NCBI RefSeq assembly: GCF_013260645.1
Contig: NZ_CP053921.1
Location: 2,715,289 to 2,779,288 of the forward strand
Direction of reading: 5' to 3'
DNA: 64,000 nucleotides
Source of the DNA: Erythrobacter mangrovi
GTDB lineage: Bacteria > Pseudomonadota > Alphaproteobacteria > Sphingomonadales > Sphingomonadaceae
Position numbers and translations under genes: made by a program. Under the pieces are notes generated by a model, which made no database searches, was not told where the DNA came from, and saw only the letters and a list, made by a program, of their open reading frames with translations. This document shows positions 43,110 through 52,507 of the stretch, one piece after another (position 1 is the first letter of the stretch; every line of letters begins with the position of its first letter).

Positions 43110-43768
43110 CTGTTGCCGCGAGTGGCAAGGGCCTGCGGCGACAATACCCCTCGCACCACGAGCTCGGCGGTGCTGCGTCCGAACCGCTCGACCATTTCGC
43201 AGTCGAGCCGATCGATACCAAGCACGACTGCCCGCGAAGCGGCTGAGGTGAAAATCTGTGCGCAGGCGCCCTCCAGAGCGTGCGCGACAAGGAATGGATC
43301 GACGGCGCGGAAGCAGCCCTGCGCCATCCCGTCGTCGAGGATTGCACGCCGCGCGTTGTAGACTGGGCGGACGAAGAATTCGCCGACCAGCGTCGCAGTC
43401 TCGCTCGACCCTTCGCGCAGCAGCTTGTGCAGCAGTCGATGGAGATAGGGTCGCCGCTGGTAGGCACGCACCACGCCGAGGACATGCGCGTAGAGCTTCT
43501 GGTCGGGCGACATCGATGCGGCGAGCAGCCTGTCCATGTCGGCGATCAGTTCATCGGCATCGGCGCGGGCGATCGAGACCATCAGCCCTTCGCGCCCGCC
43601 GAAGTGGTAGCTAACGGCCGCGATATTCGCTTCGGCCCGCTCGGTAATCTCGGCGATCGAAATGTCGAGGTGGTCGTGCTCGATCATCAGTTCGCGCGCC
43701 GCTTCGATGATCCGCATGCGGGTCTTGTTGGGCGCGCGCTTCGCCTCGCTCACCGCGATCCGGGTCAC
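43106..43768 (-). CDS. TetR-family regulator
   Basis: Minus strand, start GTG 43768 overlapping the stop of the CoA-transferase gene (GTGA); 220 residues. TRMRIIEAARELMIEHDHLD, ISIAEITERAEANIAAVSYH and FGGREGLMVSI form the TetR helix-turn-helix. The larger ligand domain contains HRLLHKLLREGSSETATLVG, typical of regulators of fatty-acid or acyl-CoA related operons (CecR/FadR-like). Being last in the thiolase-CaiB operon, it probably autoregulates that operon in response to an acyl-CoA. Confidence 0.88.
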   Translation of the reverse strand: MTRIAVSEAKRAPNKTRMRIIEAARELMIEHDHLDISIAEITERAEANIAAVSYHFGGREGLMVSIARADADELIADMDRLLAASMSPDQKLYAHVLGVVRAYQRRPYLHRLLHKLLREGSSETATLVGEFFVRPVYNARRAILDDGMAQGCFRAVDPFLVAHALEGACAQIFTSAASRAVVLGIDRLDCEMVERFGRSTAELVVRGVLSPQALATRGNS

Positions 43769-44925
43769 CGACCCAGCTCCGCATTGTGTTCGCCCAGCCG
43801 CGGGGTCGGCGCGTGGTCGGGAAAGTCGAAATCGCCAAAAGCGAAGGGCGGATGCATTTCCACCACCGTGCCTTCGCTGGGGTGGTTCCGGCGTCGGAAG
43901 AAGCCGGTTGCCGCCAGGTGCGGATCGTCGAGGATATCGCCGATATCGCGCACCGGCTGTGCCGGGACGTCCGCCTGTTGCAGCAGTGCGAGCAGTTCCT
44001 CGGTGGTGAAGCCCGCCGTCAGCCGGGCCATCTCGCGATAGAGCCCCTCGATATTGCGAAAGCGCGAAGCGGTATCGGCATATTCGGGCCGTTCGAGGAT
44101 GCTGCTGTCGCCAAGCAGGTCGAGCACCTTCTGCCACGAGCCGTCGATATAGGGGACGATCGAGATATAGCCGTCCTTTGTGGGGAAGGGCTGGCGATCG
44201 GGTTCAATCTGGCGCTTGTAACACACCGGCGCATTGGGCGGATCGAAGGTCAGCCCGCCGAGGTGTTCCAGCAACATGAAGCTGGTGAAGGTCTCGAACA
44301 TCGGCACTTCGACATGCTGCCCGCGCCCCGTGCGCAGCTTGTGCACGATCGCGGCGAGCGCCGCGTGCGCGGCATGGAGGCCCGCAACCTTGTCTGCGAT
44401 CAGCGAGGGTAGGTAGCGGGCGCGCGGGTCGCCGTCGACGCGCGGCAGCAGCGTGGCGGTGCCGCTGGCCGCCTGGATTACGTCGTCATAGGCCTGCAGG
44501 TCGGCATAGGGGCCATCCTGCCCGAAGCCCACGCAATGGACGTAGATCAGTTCAGGGTTGATCGCACGCAGGCTTTCGTAGTCTAGTCCAAGCCGCTCCA
44601 TCGCCTTGCCGCGGACATTGCACACGAAAACGTCCGCGTCGCGCAGCAGGTCGAGCATCGTCGCCTTGTCGGCTTGGTCCTTGAGGTTGAGCGTGACCGA
44701 TTTCTTGCCGCGGTTGATGGCGATGAAGCCCGGGCCCATGCCCGGGGTCGCCGCGGGTGGGCTGGCATAGCGGAAAGGATCGCCGATCTGCGGGTTCTCG
44801 ACCTTGGTCACCTCGGCGCCGAGGTCGGTCAGCATCTGGGTGCAATAGGGGCCGAAGACCACGCTGGTGAGGTCGACGACCTTGATGCCGGTCAGCATCT
44901 TCTGGCCATCGCCGGGTGCCATCAC
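43765..44925 (-). CDS. CaiB/BaiF-type CoA transferase
   Basis: Minus strand; GTG 44925 or the adjacent ATG 44922 can start the protein, both overlapping the thiolase-like stop. About 386 residues. VVDLTSVVFGPYCTQMLTDL, GAEVTKVENPQIGDPFRYAS and DVFVCNVRGKAMERLGLDYE are class III CoA-transferase landmarks; the catalytic Asp expected after SVTLNLKD-like sequence is plausibly that one. It moves CoA between carboxylic acids or racemises acyl-CoAs. A second member of the family occurs at 60.3 kb in another operon. Confidence 0.88.
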   Translation of the reverse strand: MMAPGDGQKMLTGIKVVDLTSVVFGPYCTQMLTDLGAEVTKVENPQIGDPFRYASPPAATPGMGPGFIAINRGKKSVTLNLKDQADKATMLDLLRDADVFVCNVRGKAMERLGLDYESLRAINPELIYVHCVGFGQDGPYADLQAYDDVIQAASGTATLLPRVDGDPRARYLPSLIADKVAGLHAAHAALAAIVHKLRTGRGQHVEVPMFETFTSFMLLEHLGGLTFDPPNAPVCYKRQIEPDRQPFPTKDGYISIVPYIDGSWQKVLDLLGDSSILERPEYADTASRFRNIEGLYREMARLTAGFTTEELLALLQQADVPAQPVRDIGDILDDPHLAATGFFRRRNHPSEGTVVEMHPPFAFGDFDFPDHAPTPRLGEHNAELGR

Positions 44926-46478
44926 GCCGCCTCTCCCAGCGCGGCGATGGTGTTGATCCCATCGCGCACTTCCACCCGCACCGTTCGGCCCACCGCATCG
45001 CGGGCCGCCAGTTGGGCAAGTATGGCGGCATCGTCCTTGCCCGTGCGCGCCAGGATGCGGCCCTTGTCACTCGCGCCGATAACATAGCCGCGCGAGGGCT
45101 GGCCCGATTTGTAGACCACGGTGTAAGTTTCGACGGTGGCGTTGCAATCCTCGGCCAGCAGCGGCGGCGCGGTCTGCGCATCGACCTGGGCCTGGATCGC
45201 CGCGCTCGATTGTGGCGCCCATTGCGCGGGCGGTTCGGTCGAATAGACCCCGGCCGCTTCCTTGGTCAGGAACCCGCCATTGGCGAGGATCAGGCCATAG
45301 TCGCCGGGCCGCTCGCGCAGGCGCTCGACCATGGTGGCGATGGCGTGGAGCGAATAGTTGTTGCCCGGCCCGCCGAAGAAGGGGAGCCCGCCGGTCAGCG
45401 TGGCGGGCATTGCGCGCCAGTCGAGCCCCAGCGCCTCGGTCGCCAGTAGCACCGCGACGGGGAAGCAGCTGTAGAGGTCGAACAGCGCAATATCACCGAC
45501 CTGCTTGCCGCTGGTTTCGAGTGCCTGCTTCAGCACCAGTTCGATCGGCGGCGAGCGCGAGAGGTCGGCGCGTTCGGTGACCATCGTATCCTTGGCCTTG
45601 GCATGGCCGTGAAGGAAGACCCATTTCGACCGGTCGATGCCCAACCGCTCGGCTTCTGCGACCGTGGTGATCACCACCGCCGCCGCCTGGTTCACCGCGT
45701 CCTGCGCGACGTGCCATTTCAGATAGGGATCGGCGATCGGGTAATTCCCCGCGCTGGGGGTCGAAAGGTAATCCGCCGAATGCGCTTCGGGGAATTGCGA
45801 GTGGGGATTGGCCGCGGCCACCTTGGCGAAGCCGGCCCAGAGTTCGGACATCAGCCGCATATGCTGTTCGCGGGTATGGCCCATGCGGACCCGCAGCGCG
45901 TGTTCAAAGGCGGGATAGGTCTGCGTCGGCGAACCCAGCCCATTGGCGATCTCGTAGGGCGAGAGCAAGGCGCCGCCGAAGCCGCGATCTTCCATCTCGC
46001 CTTCCGCAGAGCGGGTCCAGTCGAGCGCCATGCCCTTGCGTGCCGCGAATTTGAGCGCGCGGGTTGCCTCGGCCCCGACCAGCAGTGCCGCGCGCGTCTC
46101 GCCCGCATGGACCGCAGCAGCGAGTTCGTTGACCAGCGACTGCGGCTGGTCGCCTCCGAGCTGCGAATAGATCCCCCGCGCGCCGGCGATGCCCAGATCG
46201 GCGGCGACGGTGGCGGGCGGATTGGCGCAGCGCCCGAAGGGCTGCGGCGCGCCGGGGATCGAATCCGGGGTGGTGCGCACGGCGACGACCAGGTCGATCG
46301 CGCCACGCAGCGCGTCCTCCTGTCCGCTATCGGCTAACGCCAGCGCTGCGGCATCGCGGCGCAGGTCCTGCGGCGAGGGTGCGCTCGCCGCGTCTTCGCC
46401 CGCCCAGTGGCTGGTGACCTGTCCCGCGCCCACCAGAACCGGCGTGCGTCCATCTATCGGCTGGCTGGCCTCTACCAT
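44922..46478 (-). CDS. Thiolase-superfamily acetyl-CoA acetyltransferase-like protein without the usual Cys
   Basis: Minus strand, ATG 46478, 518 residues. RTPVLVGAGQVTSHW and LALADSGQEDALRG start the thiolase fold, and LFDLYSCFPVAVLLATEALG and GGLPFFGGPGNNYSLHAIAT give the second half. The C-terminal 120 residues form an extra OB-like extension. Where classical thiolases carry the nucleophilic Cys (NxxCxSG), this protein reads YSQLGGDQPQSLVNEL, so the Cys appears absent. Family members of this type are annotated as acetyl-CoA acetyltransferases but may carry out a different step of lipid or steroid side-chain breakdown. Confidence 0.8.
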   Translation of the reverse strand: MVEASQPIDGRTPVLVGAGQVTSHWAGEDAASAPSPQDLRRDAAALALADSGQEDALRGAIDLVVAVRTTPDSIPGAPQPFGRCANPPATVAADLGIAGARGIYSQLGGDQPQSLVNELAAAVHAGETRAALLVGAEATRALKFAARKGMALDWTRSAEGEMEDRGFGGALLSPYEIANGLGSPTQTYPAFEHALRVRMGHTREQHMRLMSELWAGFAKVAAANPHSQFPEAHSADYLSTPSAGNYPIADPYLKWHVAQDAVNQAAAVVITTVAEAERLGIDRSKWVFLHGHAKAKDTMVTERADLSRSPPIELVLKQALETSGKQVGDIALFDLYSCFPVAVLLATEALGLDWRAMPATLTGGLPFFGGPGNNYSLHAIATMVERLRERPGDYGLILANGGFLTKEAAGVYSTEPPAQWAPQSSAAIQAQVDAQTAPPLLAEDCNATVETYTVVYKSGQPSRGYVIGASDKGRILARTGKDDAAILAQLAARDAVGRTVRVEVRDGINTIAALGEAA

Positions 46479-46555
46479 TGCATCTGCTCTCCCCAGAGTT
46501 GCAAACGCATATTTGAAATGATCGTTTGATTCGTCAAGCGGCGTTCGTCGCCGGT

Positions 46556-47323
46556 TTAGAGCGACTGGCCGTCATCGACCGTCAAATCCGCCCCGGTGGT
46601 GTTCTTCGCCGCGTCGGAAAGCAGGTAAAGTACCGCACCGTCGAGCCCGTCTTCTTCGACCAGGCGGCGGCGCGGGAAGCTCTTGAGATGACGCTGGCCG
46701 CCTTCGCTGGCGAACCAGTCGGCCACCATGTCGCTGGCGATATAGCCGGGCGAGATGCAGTTCACATTGGGTCCCGTGCGTGCCCATTCGCGCGCCAGCA
46801 GCCGGCCCATGTGGCTGACCGCGGCCTTGGATGCGCTATAGGGCGCGATCCCCGGCGCGACGCTATGCGCGGTGATCGAGGAGACGAGCAGCACCCTGCC
46901 GCGTTCGGCCACCCCGGCGGCGATCATCCGCCGCGCCGCTTCGCAGGCGGTCAGGAACACGCCCTTGGCATTGACCGAGAAGACCGCGTCGAAATCCTCG
47001 GCGGTGAGCGTGAGTGCGGGTCCGGATTTCTCGACCCCGGCATTGGCGATCACGCTGTCGACCGGCCCGAAGCGCGCCTCTGCCGCGTCGAAGGCGGCGG
47101 CGATCGTGGCCGGGTCGGTGACATCGAGCGGGATCGCCAGCGTGGGCTGGCCCTGTCCCTCCAGCTCCGCCGCGATAGTCTCCAGCCGTTCGGTCCGTCG
47201 CGCACCGATCACCACCCTGGCTCCTGCAGTCGCGCAAATCCGCGCGAAATGTTCGCCCAGTCCGCCCGAGGCGCCGGTGATGAGGACGGTCCGGCCGTCC
47301 AGTCGAGATCCTGCCACAGTCAC
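46556..47323 (-). CDS. Short-chain dehydrogenase/reductase
   Basis: Minus strand; start taken at GTG 47323 (GTG 47317 also possible), giving 255 residues, normal for the family. RTVLITGASGGLGEHFARIC is the TGxxxGxG cofactor site, VIANAGVEKSG the NAG motif, VLLVSSITAHSVAPGIAPYS holds the catalytic Ser, and PYSASKAAVSHM the YxxxK pair. The Arg at GARRTERL favours NADP. It lies 77 bases upstream of the thiolase-like gene in the same direction and is probably part of that operon. The substrate is likely a hydroxyacyl-CoA or an alcohol. Confidence 0.9.
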   Translation of the reverse strand: MTVAGSRLDGRTVLITGASGGLGEHFARICATAGARVVIGARRTERLETIAAELEGQGQPTLAIPLDVTDPATIAAAFDAAEARFGPVDSVIANAGVEKSGPALTLTAEDFDAVFSVNAKGVFLTACEAARRMIAAGVAERGRVLLVSSITAHSVAPGIAPYSASKAAVSHMGRLLAREWARTGPNVNCISPGYIASDMVADWFASEGGQRHLKSFPRRRLVEEDGLDGAVLYLLSDAAKNTTGADLTVDDGQSL

Positions 47324-47442
47324 TGCTTGAAATTCCTCATCCCTGTCGCCGGGTTTGTGCGCGGATGGTGGGAGGGCGTCAATCCACCGGGCCAAGCCGT
47401 GGCAGGTGTTTGACAGCATCGGGCAGCGTGTTAGGCGACGCC

Positions 47443-49224
47443 ATGGCCAGCGGCGCACCCACAACCAAGCCAGTTTCCATCGCTGCGCTCGTCGAGAGCG
47501 ATCCGGTCGCGGCGGTCGAGCGGCTTCACGCCGCGCTCACCCGTGATCCAGGCAATGCGCCCGCGCACCGGCTGATGGGCCGCGCGCTGCGCAAGCTGGG
47601 CGATGTTGAGGCGGCCGAGGCGGCGGAACTGGCGGCCATCCGCGCAACCACCCAAGATCCGCAGATGATCGGCATCGCCGTGGCGCTGGCCGACGGCAAG
47701 TTGGGCGAAGCCGAAACCATGCTGCGCCAGCGCCTGTCGCAGCAGCCCACCGATGTCGCTGCGATCCGCCTGATGGCAGAACTGGCGGCGCGCATCGGGC
47801 GGTTGGGCGATAGCGAGAAACTGCTCAGGCGGGCGCTTGAACTCGCCCCGGGCTTCACCGCCGCACGGGCCAATCTCGCCAATGTGCTCTACAAGCAGAG
47901 TCGCTACGAAGAGGCCGCCAAGGTTCTCGACGAAGTGCTTGAGCGCGATCCGGCGAGCCCCGGCAATCGCAACCTCATGGCCGCCACGCTTGGCCGGATC
48001 GGCGATTATGACGAGGCGCTCAAGCTCTATGGCGAACTGACTGAGACCTTCCCCGATCATGCCAAGCTGCAGATGAGCTACGGCCACATGCTCAAGACCG
48101 TGGGGCGGCAGGAAGAAGGTGTCGCCGCCTATCGCCGCGCGCTGGCGGTCCAGTCGGACCTTGGTGAAGTCTGGTGGAGCCTCGCCAACCTCAAGACGGT
48201 CAGCTTTTCCGATGAGGACGTCGCCGCGATGGAGGCGGCGCTGGCGGGTGAACCTGCGCATGAAGACGCGCTGCACCTGCACTTCGCACTGGGCAAGGCC
48301 TATGCCGATCGTAGGCAGGCCGAACCAAGCTTCAAGCACTACGAACGTGGCAACGCACTGCGCAGCGAAGAACTGGGTTACGATCCGCAGGCGATCACCG
48401 ATCAGGTCGACCGGATGATCGCGGTACTGACCCCGGAATTCATTGCGGCCAATAAAGGCGTCGGCGACCCGACGCCCGATCCGGTTTTCATCCTTGGCCT
48501 GCCGCGCGCCGGGTCGACGCTGCTCGAGCAGATCCTCGCCAGCCATAGCCAGGTCGAAGGGACCATGGAACTGCCCGACATCCCCGCCATGGCCATGCGC
48601 GAGGCGAAGAAGTCAGGCGGCGAGCTGCGCGACTGGCCCGATGCCGTGGCGGAGATGCCGAGCGAACGCTTCGCCGAACTGGGCGCCGAATTCCTCGAAC
48701 GCACGCGCGTGCAGCGCAAGACCGGCAAACCGTTCTACATCGACAAACTGCCCAACAATTGGAGCTATGCCGGCTTCATCCACCTGATCCTGCCCAATGC
48801 GAAGATCGTGGATGCGCGGCGGCATCCGCTGGATTGCTGCTTCTCTAACTTCCGCCAGCACTTCGCCAAGGGACAGGGCTTCTCCTATTCGCTCGACCAT
48901 ATCGGGCGCTACTATGCGGACTATATCCGGGCGATGGATCACTATGATGCAGTGTTGCCGGCTCGCATCCATAAGGTGATCCACGAGCAACTGCTGGACG
49001 ATCCGGAGGCCGAGGTGCGCGCGCTGCTGGCCTATCTTGGCCTGCCCTTCGAAGACGCCTGCATGGAGTTCCACCGCAACGAGCGTGCCGTGCGCACGGC
49101 GTCTTCCGAACAGGTCCGCCGGCCGATCAATCGCGACGGGGTTGGCCAGTGGGAGCCCTATCGCGCCTGGCTCGGACCTCTCGAAACCGCATTGGGTGAT
49201 TTGCCGCAAACATACGCGCGCTAG
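47443..49224 (+). CDS. TPR-sulfotransferase fusion protein
   Basis: The start is ATG 47443; 593 residues. The first half (about 15-310) is a chain of TPR helices (e.g. RRALELAPGFTAARANLANV, EVLERDPASPGNRNLMAATL). The second half is a sulfotransferase with the P-loop VFILGLPRAGSTLLEQILAS and the 3'-phosphate motif KIVDARRHPLDCCFSNFRQH. ASSEQVRRPINRDGVGQWEP closes the cofactor site. No signal peptide is seen. In sphingomonads such genes commonly sit next to a TonB receptor, as here. The acceptor is unknown; it may be a protein, the receptor or an imported compound. Confidence 0.88.
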   Translation: MASGAPTTKPVSIAALVESDPVAAVERLHAALTRDPGNAPAHRLMGRALRKLGDVEAAEAAELAAIRATTQDPQMIGIAVALADGKLGEAETMLRQRLSQQPTDVAAIRLMAELAARIGRLGDSEKLLRRALELAPGFTAARANLANVLYKQSRYEEAAKVLDEVLERDPASPGNRNLMAATLGRIGDYDEALKLYGELTETFPDHAKLQMSYGHMLKTVGRQEEGVAAYRRALAVQSDLGEVWWSLANLKTVSFSDEDVAAMEAALAGEPAHEDALHLHFALGKAYADRRQAEPSFKHYERGNALRSEELGYDPQAITDQVDRMIAVLTPEFIAANKGVGDPTPDPVFILGLPRAGSTLLEQILASHSQVEGTMELPDIPAMAMREAKKSGGELRDWPDAVAEMPSERFAELGAEFLERTRVQRKTGKPFYIDKLPNNWSYAGFIHLILPNAKIVDARRHPLDCCFSNFRQHFAKGQGFSYSLDHIGRYYADYIRAMDHYDAVLPARIHKVIHEQLLDDPEAEVRALLAYLGLPFEDACMEFHRNERAVRTASSEQVRRPINRDGVGQWEPYRAWLGPLETALGDLPQTYAR

Positions 49225-49379
49225 CGAGAAAATACCGCGTGACGGCATGAAGTCGTTGCAAAAACGCCATAGGTTCGACGGAAAGCTGTGGGGATTCGAC
49301 GCACGGCATGCCTCAAGGCTTGGCAAGCGCGCCAGAAAGTGGCGGATAGGTAACAGGGACGCAATCCAAGGAGGGAACT

Positions 49380-51815
49380 ATGGCATTCGAGCACTCGACC
49401 CGTCGCCTCAGCATGGCGGCGAGCTTGCTCGCCGGGACCGCACTGACGGTCGCTGGTCCGGCCTTCGCGCAGGACGCAACTGACGCGGCGCAGGGCGCAG
49501 CCGATCGCAACGTGATCATCGTGACCGCCAACAAGCGCGCGCAGGATCTGCAGGACGTGCCGGCATCGATCACCGCACTCAGCACCGAAACGCTCGACCA
49601 GCTGCAGGTCAGCGAGCTGCAGGACGTTGTGAAGTTCCTGCCTTCGGTTACCATCCAGACCGCCGCACCGGGCTTCAGCCAGGTCTATTTCCGCGGTGTC
49701 GCCAGTGGTGAGAACGCGAACCACTCGGCCTCGCTGCCGACGGTGGGCACCTATCTCGACGAAATGCCGATCACGACCATCCAGGGCGCGCTCGACATTC
49801 ACGCCTATGACCTTTCCCGCGTCGAAGCGCTCGCGGGTCCGCAGGGCACGCTCTATGGCGCAAGCTCGATGGCCGGTACCATCAAGCTGGTCACCAACCA
49901 GCCCGACTATGGCGACAATTACGGCGCCATGGACGTCGAGCTGAACAGCGTTGCCCATGGCGATATCGGCGGCACGATCGAGGGCTTCTACAACTTTGCC
50001 CTGTCCGATCGCGCTGCGCTGCGCGTCGTCGGCTGGTACCGCAAGGACGGCGGTTACATCGACAATATCGCCGGAAGCCGGACCTATCCGACCTCGGGCA
50101 TCACCCAGGACAATTCCGAATTCGTCGAAGACGACTATAACGACGTCGATACCTATGGTGCACGCGTTGCCCTGGGCATCGAACTGGATGACGACTGGAC
50201 CGTTCGTCCCACGGTCATGGGCCAGGTGCAGACCGCGCATGGCAGCTTCGCGCAAGAGCGTTCGACCGCGGTCAATGGCGACCTGCAGACGGTGCAGTAC
50301 AATCCCGAATATTCGAAGGACAAGTGGCTCCAGGCCGCGCTGACCATCGAAGGCAAGATCGGCAACTGGGACCTGGTTGCTACCGGCGGCCACCTGTGGC
50401 GCCGTGACCGGACCGATGCCGACTATTCGGATTACGCCTATTTCTATGATGCGCTGTATGGCTACGGGGCCTATTTCTACGACAACAACTACGACCTCGT
50501 CAGCCCGAACCAGTACATCGAGGGCGGCGACAAGTACCGTCGCTATTTCGGTGAAATTCGCGTTTCGAGCCCGCAGGATGCGCCGATCCGCTTCATCGGC
50601 GGCCTGTTCGCGCAGCGTCAGAAGCACGAGATCGAGCAGAACTACATCATCGACAACATCGTCGATTTCTTCACCGTGCCAGGCACGGAGAGCAATATCT
50701 GGCTGACCCGCCAGGATCGCGTCGACCGCGACTATGCGGCCTTCGGTGAACTCAGCTTCGACATCACCAATAACCTGACCCTGACCGGCGGTGCCCGCGT
50801 CTACCGCTACAAGAACTCGCTGGTCGGCTTCTTCGGTTACGCGCGGGACTTCTCGTCACGTACCGGTGTTTCGGGCTGCTTCACCACCGACGGTACGCCG
50901 CTTAACCAGAACCCCACCGGGACGCTGGCTCCGCCGATCGTGGACGGTACGCCGTGTACCAACCTCGACAAGGTCACGTCTGACACCGACGCGATCTACA
51001 AGCTCAATGCGACCTATACGATCAACCCGGATGCGCTGGTCTATGTGACCTGGTCGCAGGGTTTCCGCCCGGGCGGCATCAACCGCCGCGGCGATGTCGA
51101 CTATGGTCCGGACTCGCTCGACAACTACGAGTTCGGGTGGAAGACGCGCTTCGGTGATGTCACCTTCAACGGTGCGATCTACCAGGAAGACTGGAATGAC
51201 ATCCAGCTGTCCTTCCTGGGTCTCAACGGCCTGACCGAGATCCGTAACGCCGGCATCGCGCGCATTCGCGGTGTCGAATCCGACCTGACTTATCGCGCCA
51301 ATGGCCTGACCCTGTCGCTTTCGGGCAGCTACAACGATGCCAAGATCCGTCGCGACTTCTGCGCGATTGCGAACGAGGACTTCGACTGTACGGTCCCTGA
51401 CGGAAATTCTTTGCTGGCGCCGTCGGGTACGCGGCTGCCGATCACTGCGAAGTTCAAGGGCAATGCCATCGCTCGCTACGAATTCCCGCTGGGAGGATGG
51501 GACGCGCATGTGCAGGGCGCACTGGCGCATGTCGGCAAGCGCCGGAGCGATCTGCGGCCGTTCGAGAACGACCTCAAGGGTACGTTCGGAGCCTATACCA
51601 CCTTCGACGCCAGCATCGGCGTGAAGAAGGACAACCTCCGCTTCGAACTCTTCGCGACCAATCTGTTCGACAGTCGCGGCGTGATCAACAGCGGCGTGCA
51701 GTGCCTCGAAACCACTTGTGGCGACCCGGATGGCATCAGCTCCACCGGCGGCGTGTTCTACGACGTGGTGATCAAGCCGCGGATCGTGGGCATCAAGGCC
51801 GGCTTCGACTTCTAG
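49380..51815 (+). CDS. TonB-dependent outer-membrane receptor
   Basis: An 811-residue protein behind a strong AAGGAGGGAACT site. The signal peptide ends near residue 29 (GPAFA-QD), and RNVIIVTANKRAQDLQDVPA contains the TonB box and plug start. The plug runs to about 155 (VEALAGPQGTLYGASSMAGT). The barrel includes FRPGGINRRGDVDYGPDSLD, common in sphingomonad receptors, and the protein ends PRIVGIKAGFDF with the terminal Phe. It imports an unknown substrate using TonB energy. Its placement beside the TetR-controlled catabolic operon suggests it takes up that operon's substrate. A terminator follows. Confidence 0.95.
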   Translation: MAFEHSTRRLSMAASLLAGTALTVAGPAFAQDATDAAQGAADRNVIIVTANKRAQDLQDVPASITALSTETLDQLQVSELQDVVKFLPSVTIQTAAPGFSQVYFRGVASGENANHSASLPTVGTYLDEMPITTIQGALDIHAYDLSRVEALAGPQGTLYGASSMAGTIKLVTNQPDYGDNYGAMDVELNSVAHGDIGGTIEGFYNFALSDRAALRVVGWYRKDGGYIDNIAGSRTYPTSGITQDNSEFVEDDYNDVDTYGARVALGIELDDDWTVRPTVMGQVQTAHGSFAQERSTAVNGDLQTVQYNPEYSKDKWLQAALTIEGKIGNWDLVATGGHLWRRDRTDADYSDYAYFYDALYGYGAYFYDNNYDLVSPNQYIEGGDKYRRYFGEIRVSSPQDAPIRFIGGLFAQRQKHEIEQNYIIDNIVDFFTVPGTESNIWLTRQDRVDRDYAAFGELSFDITNNLTLTGGARVYRYKNSLVGFFGYARDFSSRTGVSGCFTTDGTPLNQNPTGTLAPPIVDGTPCTNLDKVTSDTDAIYKLNATYTINPDALVYVTWSQGFRPGGINRRGDVDYGPDSLDNYEFGWKTRFGDVTFNGAIYQEDWNDIQLSFLGLNGLTEIRNAGIARIRGVESDLTYRANGLTLSLSGSYNDAKIRRDFCAIANEDFDCTVPDGNSLLAPSGTRLPITAKFKGNAIARYEFPLGGWDAHVQGALAHVGKRRSDLRPFENDLKGTFGAYTTFDASIGVKKDNLRFELFATNLFDSRGVINSGVQCLETTCGDPDGISSTGGVFYDVVIKPRIVGIKAGFDF

Positions 51816-51841
51816 GTCGAAGCGCAGGATTCACCGTGAAT

Positions 51842-51869
51842 GGGCCGGGGGAAACCCCGGCCCTTTTTT
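51842..51869 (+). terminator. Rho-independent terminator after the TonB receptor
   Basis: GGGCCGGGG (51842-51850), loop GAAA, CCCCGGCCC (51855-51863), then TTTTTT. The stem is perfect and ends three bases before the convergent TetR gene stop. Confidence 0.92.
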
Positions 51870-51871
51870 CG

Positions 51872-52468
51872 TCACCCGCACAGACTGTCGAGCCAGCGTT
51901 CGGCCAGCGCGCTGGCCTGCGCGGCGGTGAACGGCGCGTCACCCAGCGAAAGTTCAAGCCACAACCCGTCGATCAGCGCAGTCAGGGCGATTGCGGTCAG
52001 TGGGGGATCGGCCAGGTCGGGGCGCCATTGCGCCAGCAGCGCTTCGAGGCGAACGCGATAGTCGCCGTAAACTTCCGCTCGCACCGCGGCTACCGCCGGA
52101 TCGCTGCGGGTCAGGCTCCAGAAAGCGATATAGCTCGCGAGCAGGTCGGGGGTGGCGATAGGAGGGCGGAAGCTGGCGGTAAGATAGGCCAGAATGCGCG
52201 CGCGCGGGTCGGTTCCGGCCTCCGCCACGGCCGCATCCAGCGCCTCGCCGATGCGCTGGCCGGTCCAGCGATAGGCTTCGGCGATGGCATCTGAAACCCC
52301 GGCGAAATAGTGGCGCAGCAGCCCGGGGGAGACACCCGCCTCGGCGCAGATCGCGCGGACCGAGATACCCGCTGCGCCTTTCTCGCCCAGCACGCGGGCA
52401 GTCGCCTCGATCAGGCTCTGGCGGCGCTCATCCGGATCGGCGCGGGTAAAGGCGGGTTGTGCGCTCAT
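51872..52468 (-). CDS. TetR-family regulator (BetI-like) of the catabolic operon
   Basis: Minus strand, ATG 52468, 198 residues. RRQSLIEATARVLGEKGAAG, ISVRAICAEAGVSPGLLRHY and FAGVSDAIAEAY form the HTH. The C-terminal domain (IALTALIDGLWLELSLGD) is of the TetR_C_6 type found in BetI and relatives. It diverges from the Rieske oxygenase gene across 39 bases containing a perfect palindrome, so it almost certainly represses that operon and itself. BetI relatives answer to choline-like or other quaternary compounds, but effector residues cannot be read. Confidence 0.9.
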   Translation of the reverse strand: MSAQPAFTRADPDERRQSLIEATARVLGEKGAAGISVRAICAEAGVSPGLLRHYFAGVSDAIAEAYRWTGQRIGEALDAAVAEAGTDPRARILAYLTASFRPPIATPDLLASYIAFWSLTRSDPAVAAVRAEVYGDYRVRLEALLAQWRPDLADPPLTAIALTALIDGLWLELSLGDAPFTAAQASALAERWLDSLCG

Positions 52469-52479
52469 GGTCAGCTTGT

Positions 52480-52493
52480 TATACGATCGTATA
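52480..52493. promoter_or_regulatory. Perfect 14-bp palindrome, probable TetR operator
   Basis: TATACGATCGTATA is its own reverse complement. It lies in the 39-bp gap between the divergent TetR gene and Rieske gene and overlaps the only room for both promoters. TTA...TAA flanks extend the symmetry in part. Confidence 0.8.
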
Positions 52494-52507
52494 GTAAGGA
52501 GCAGGCG

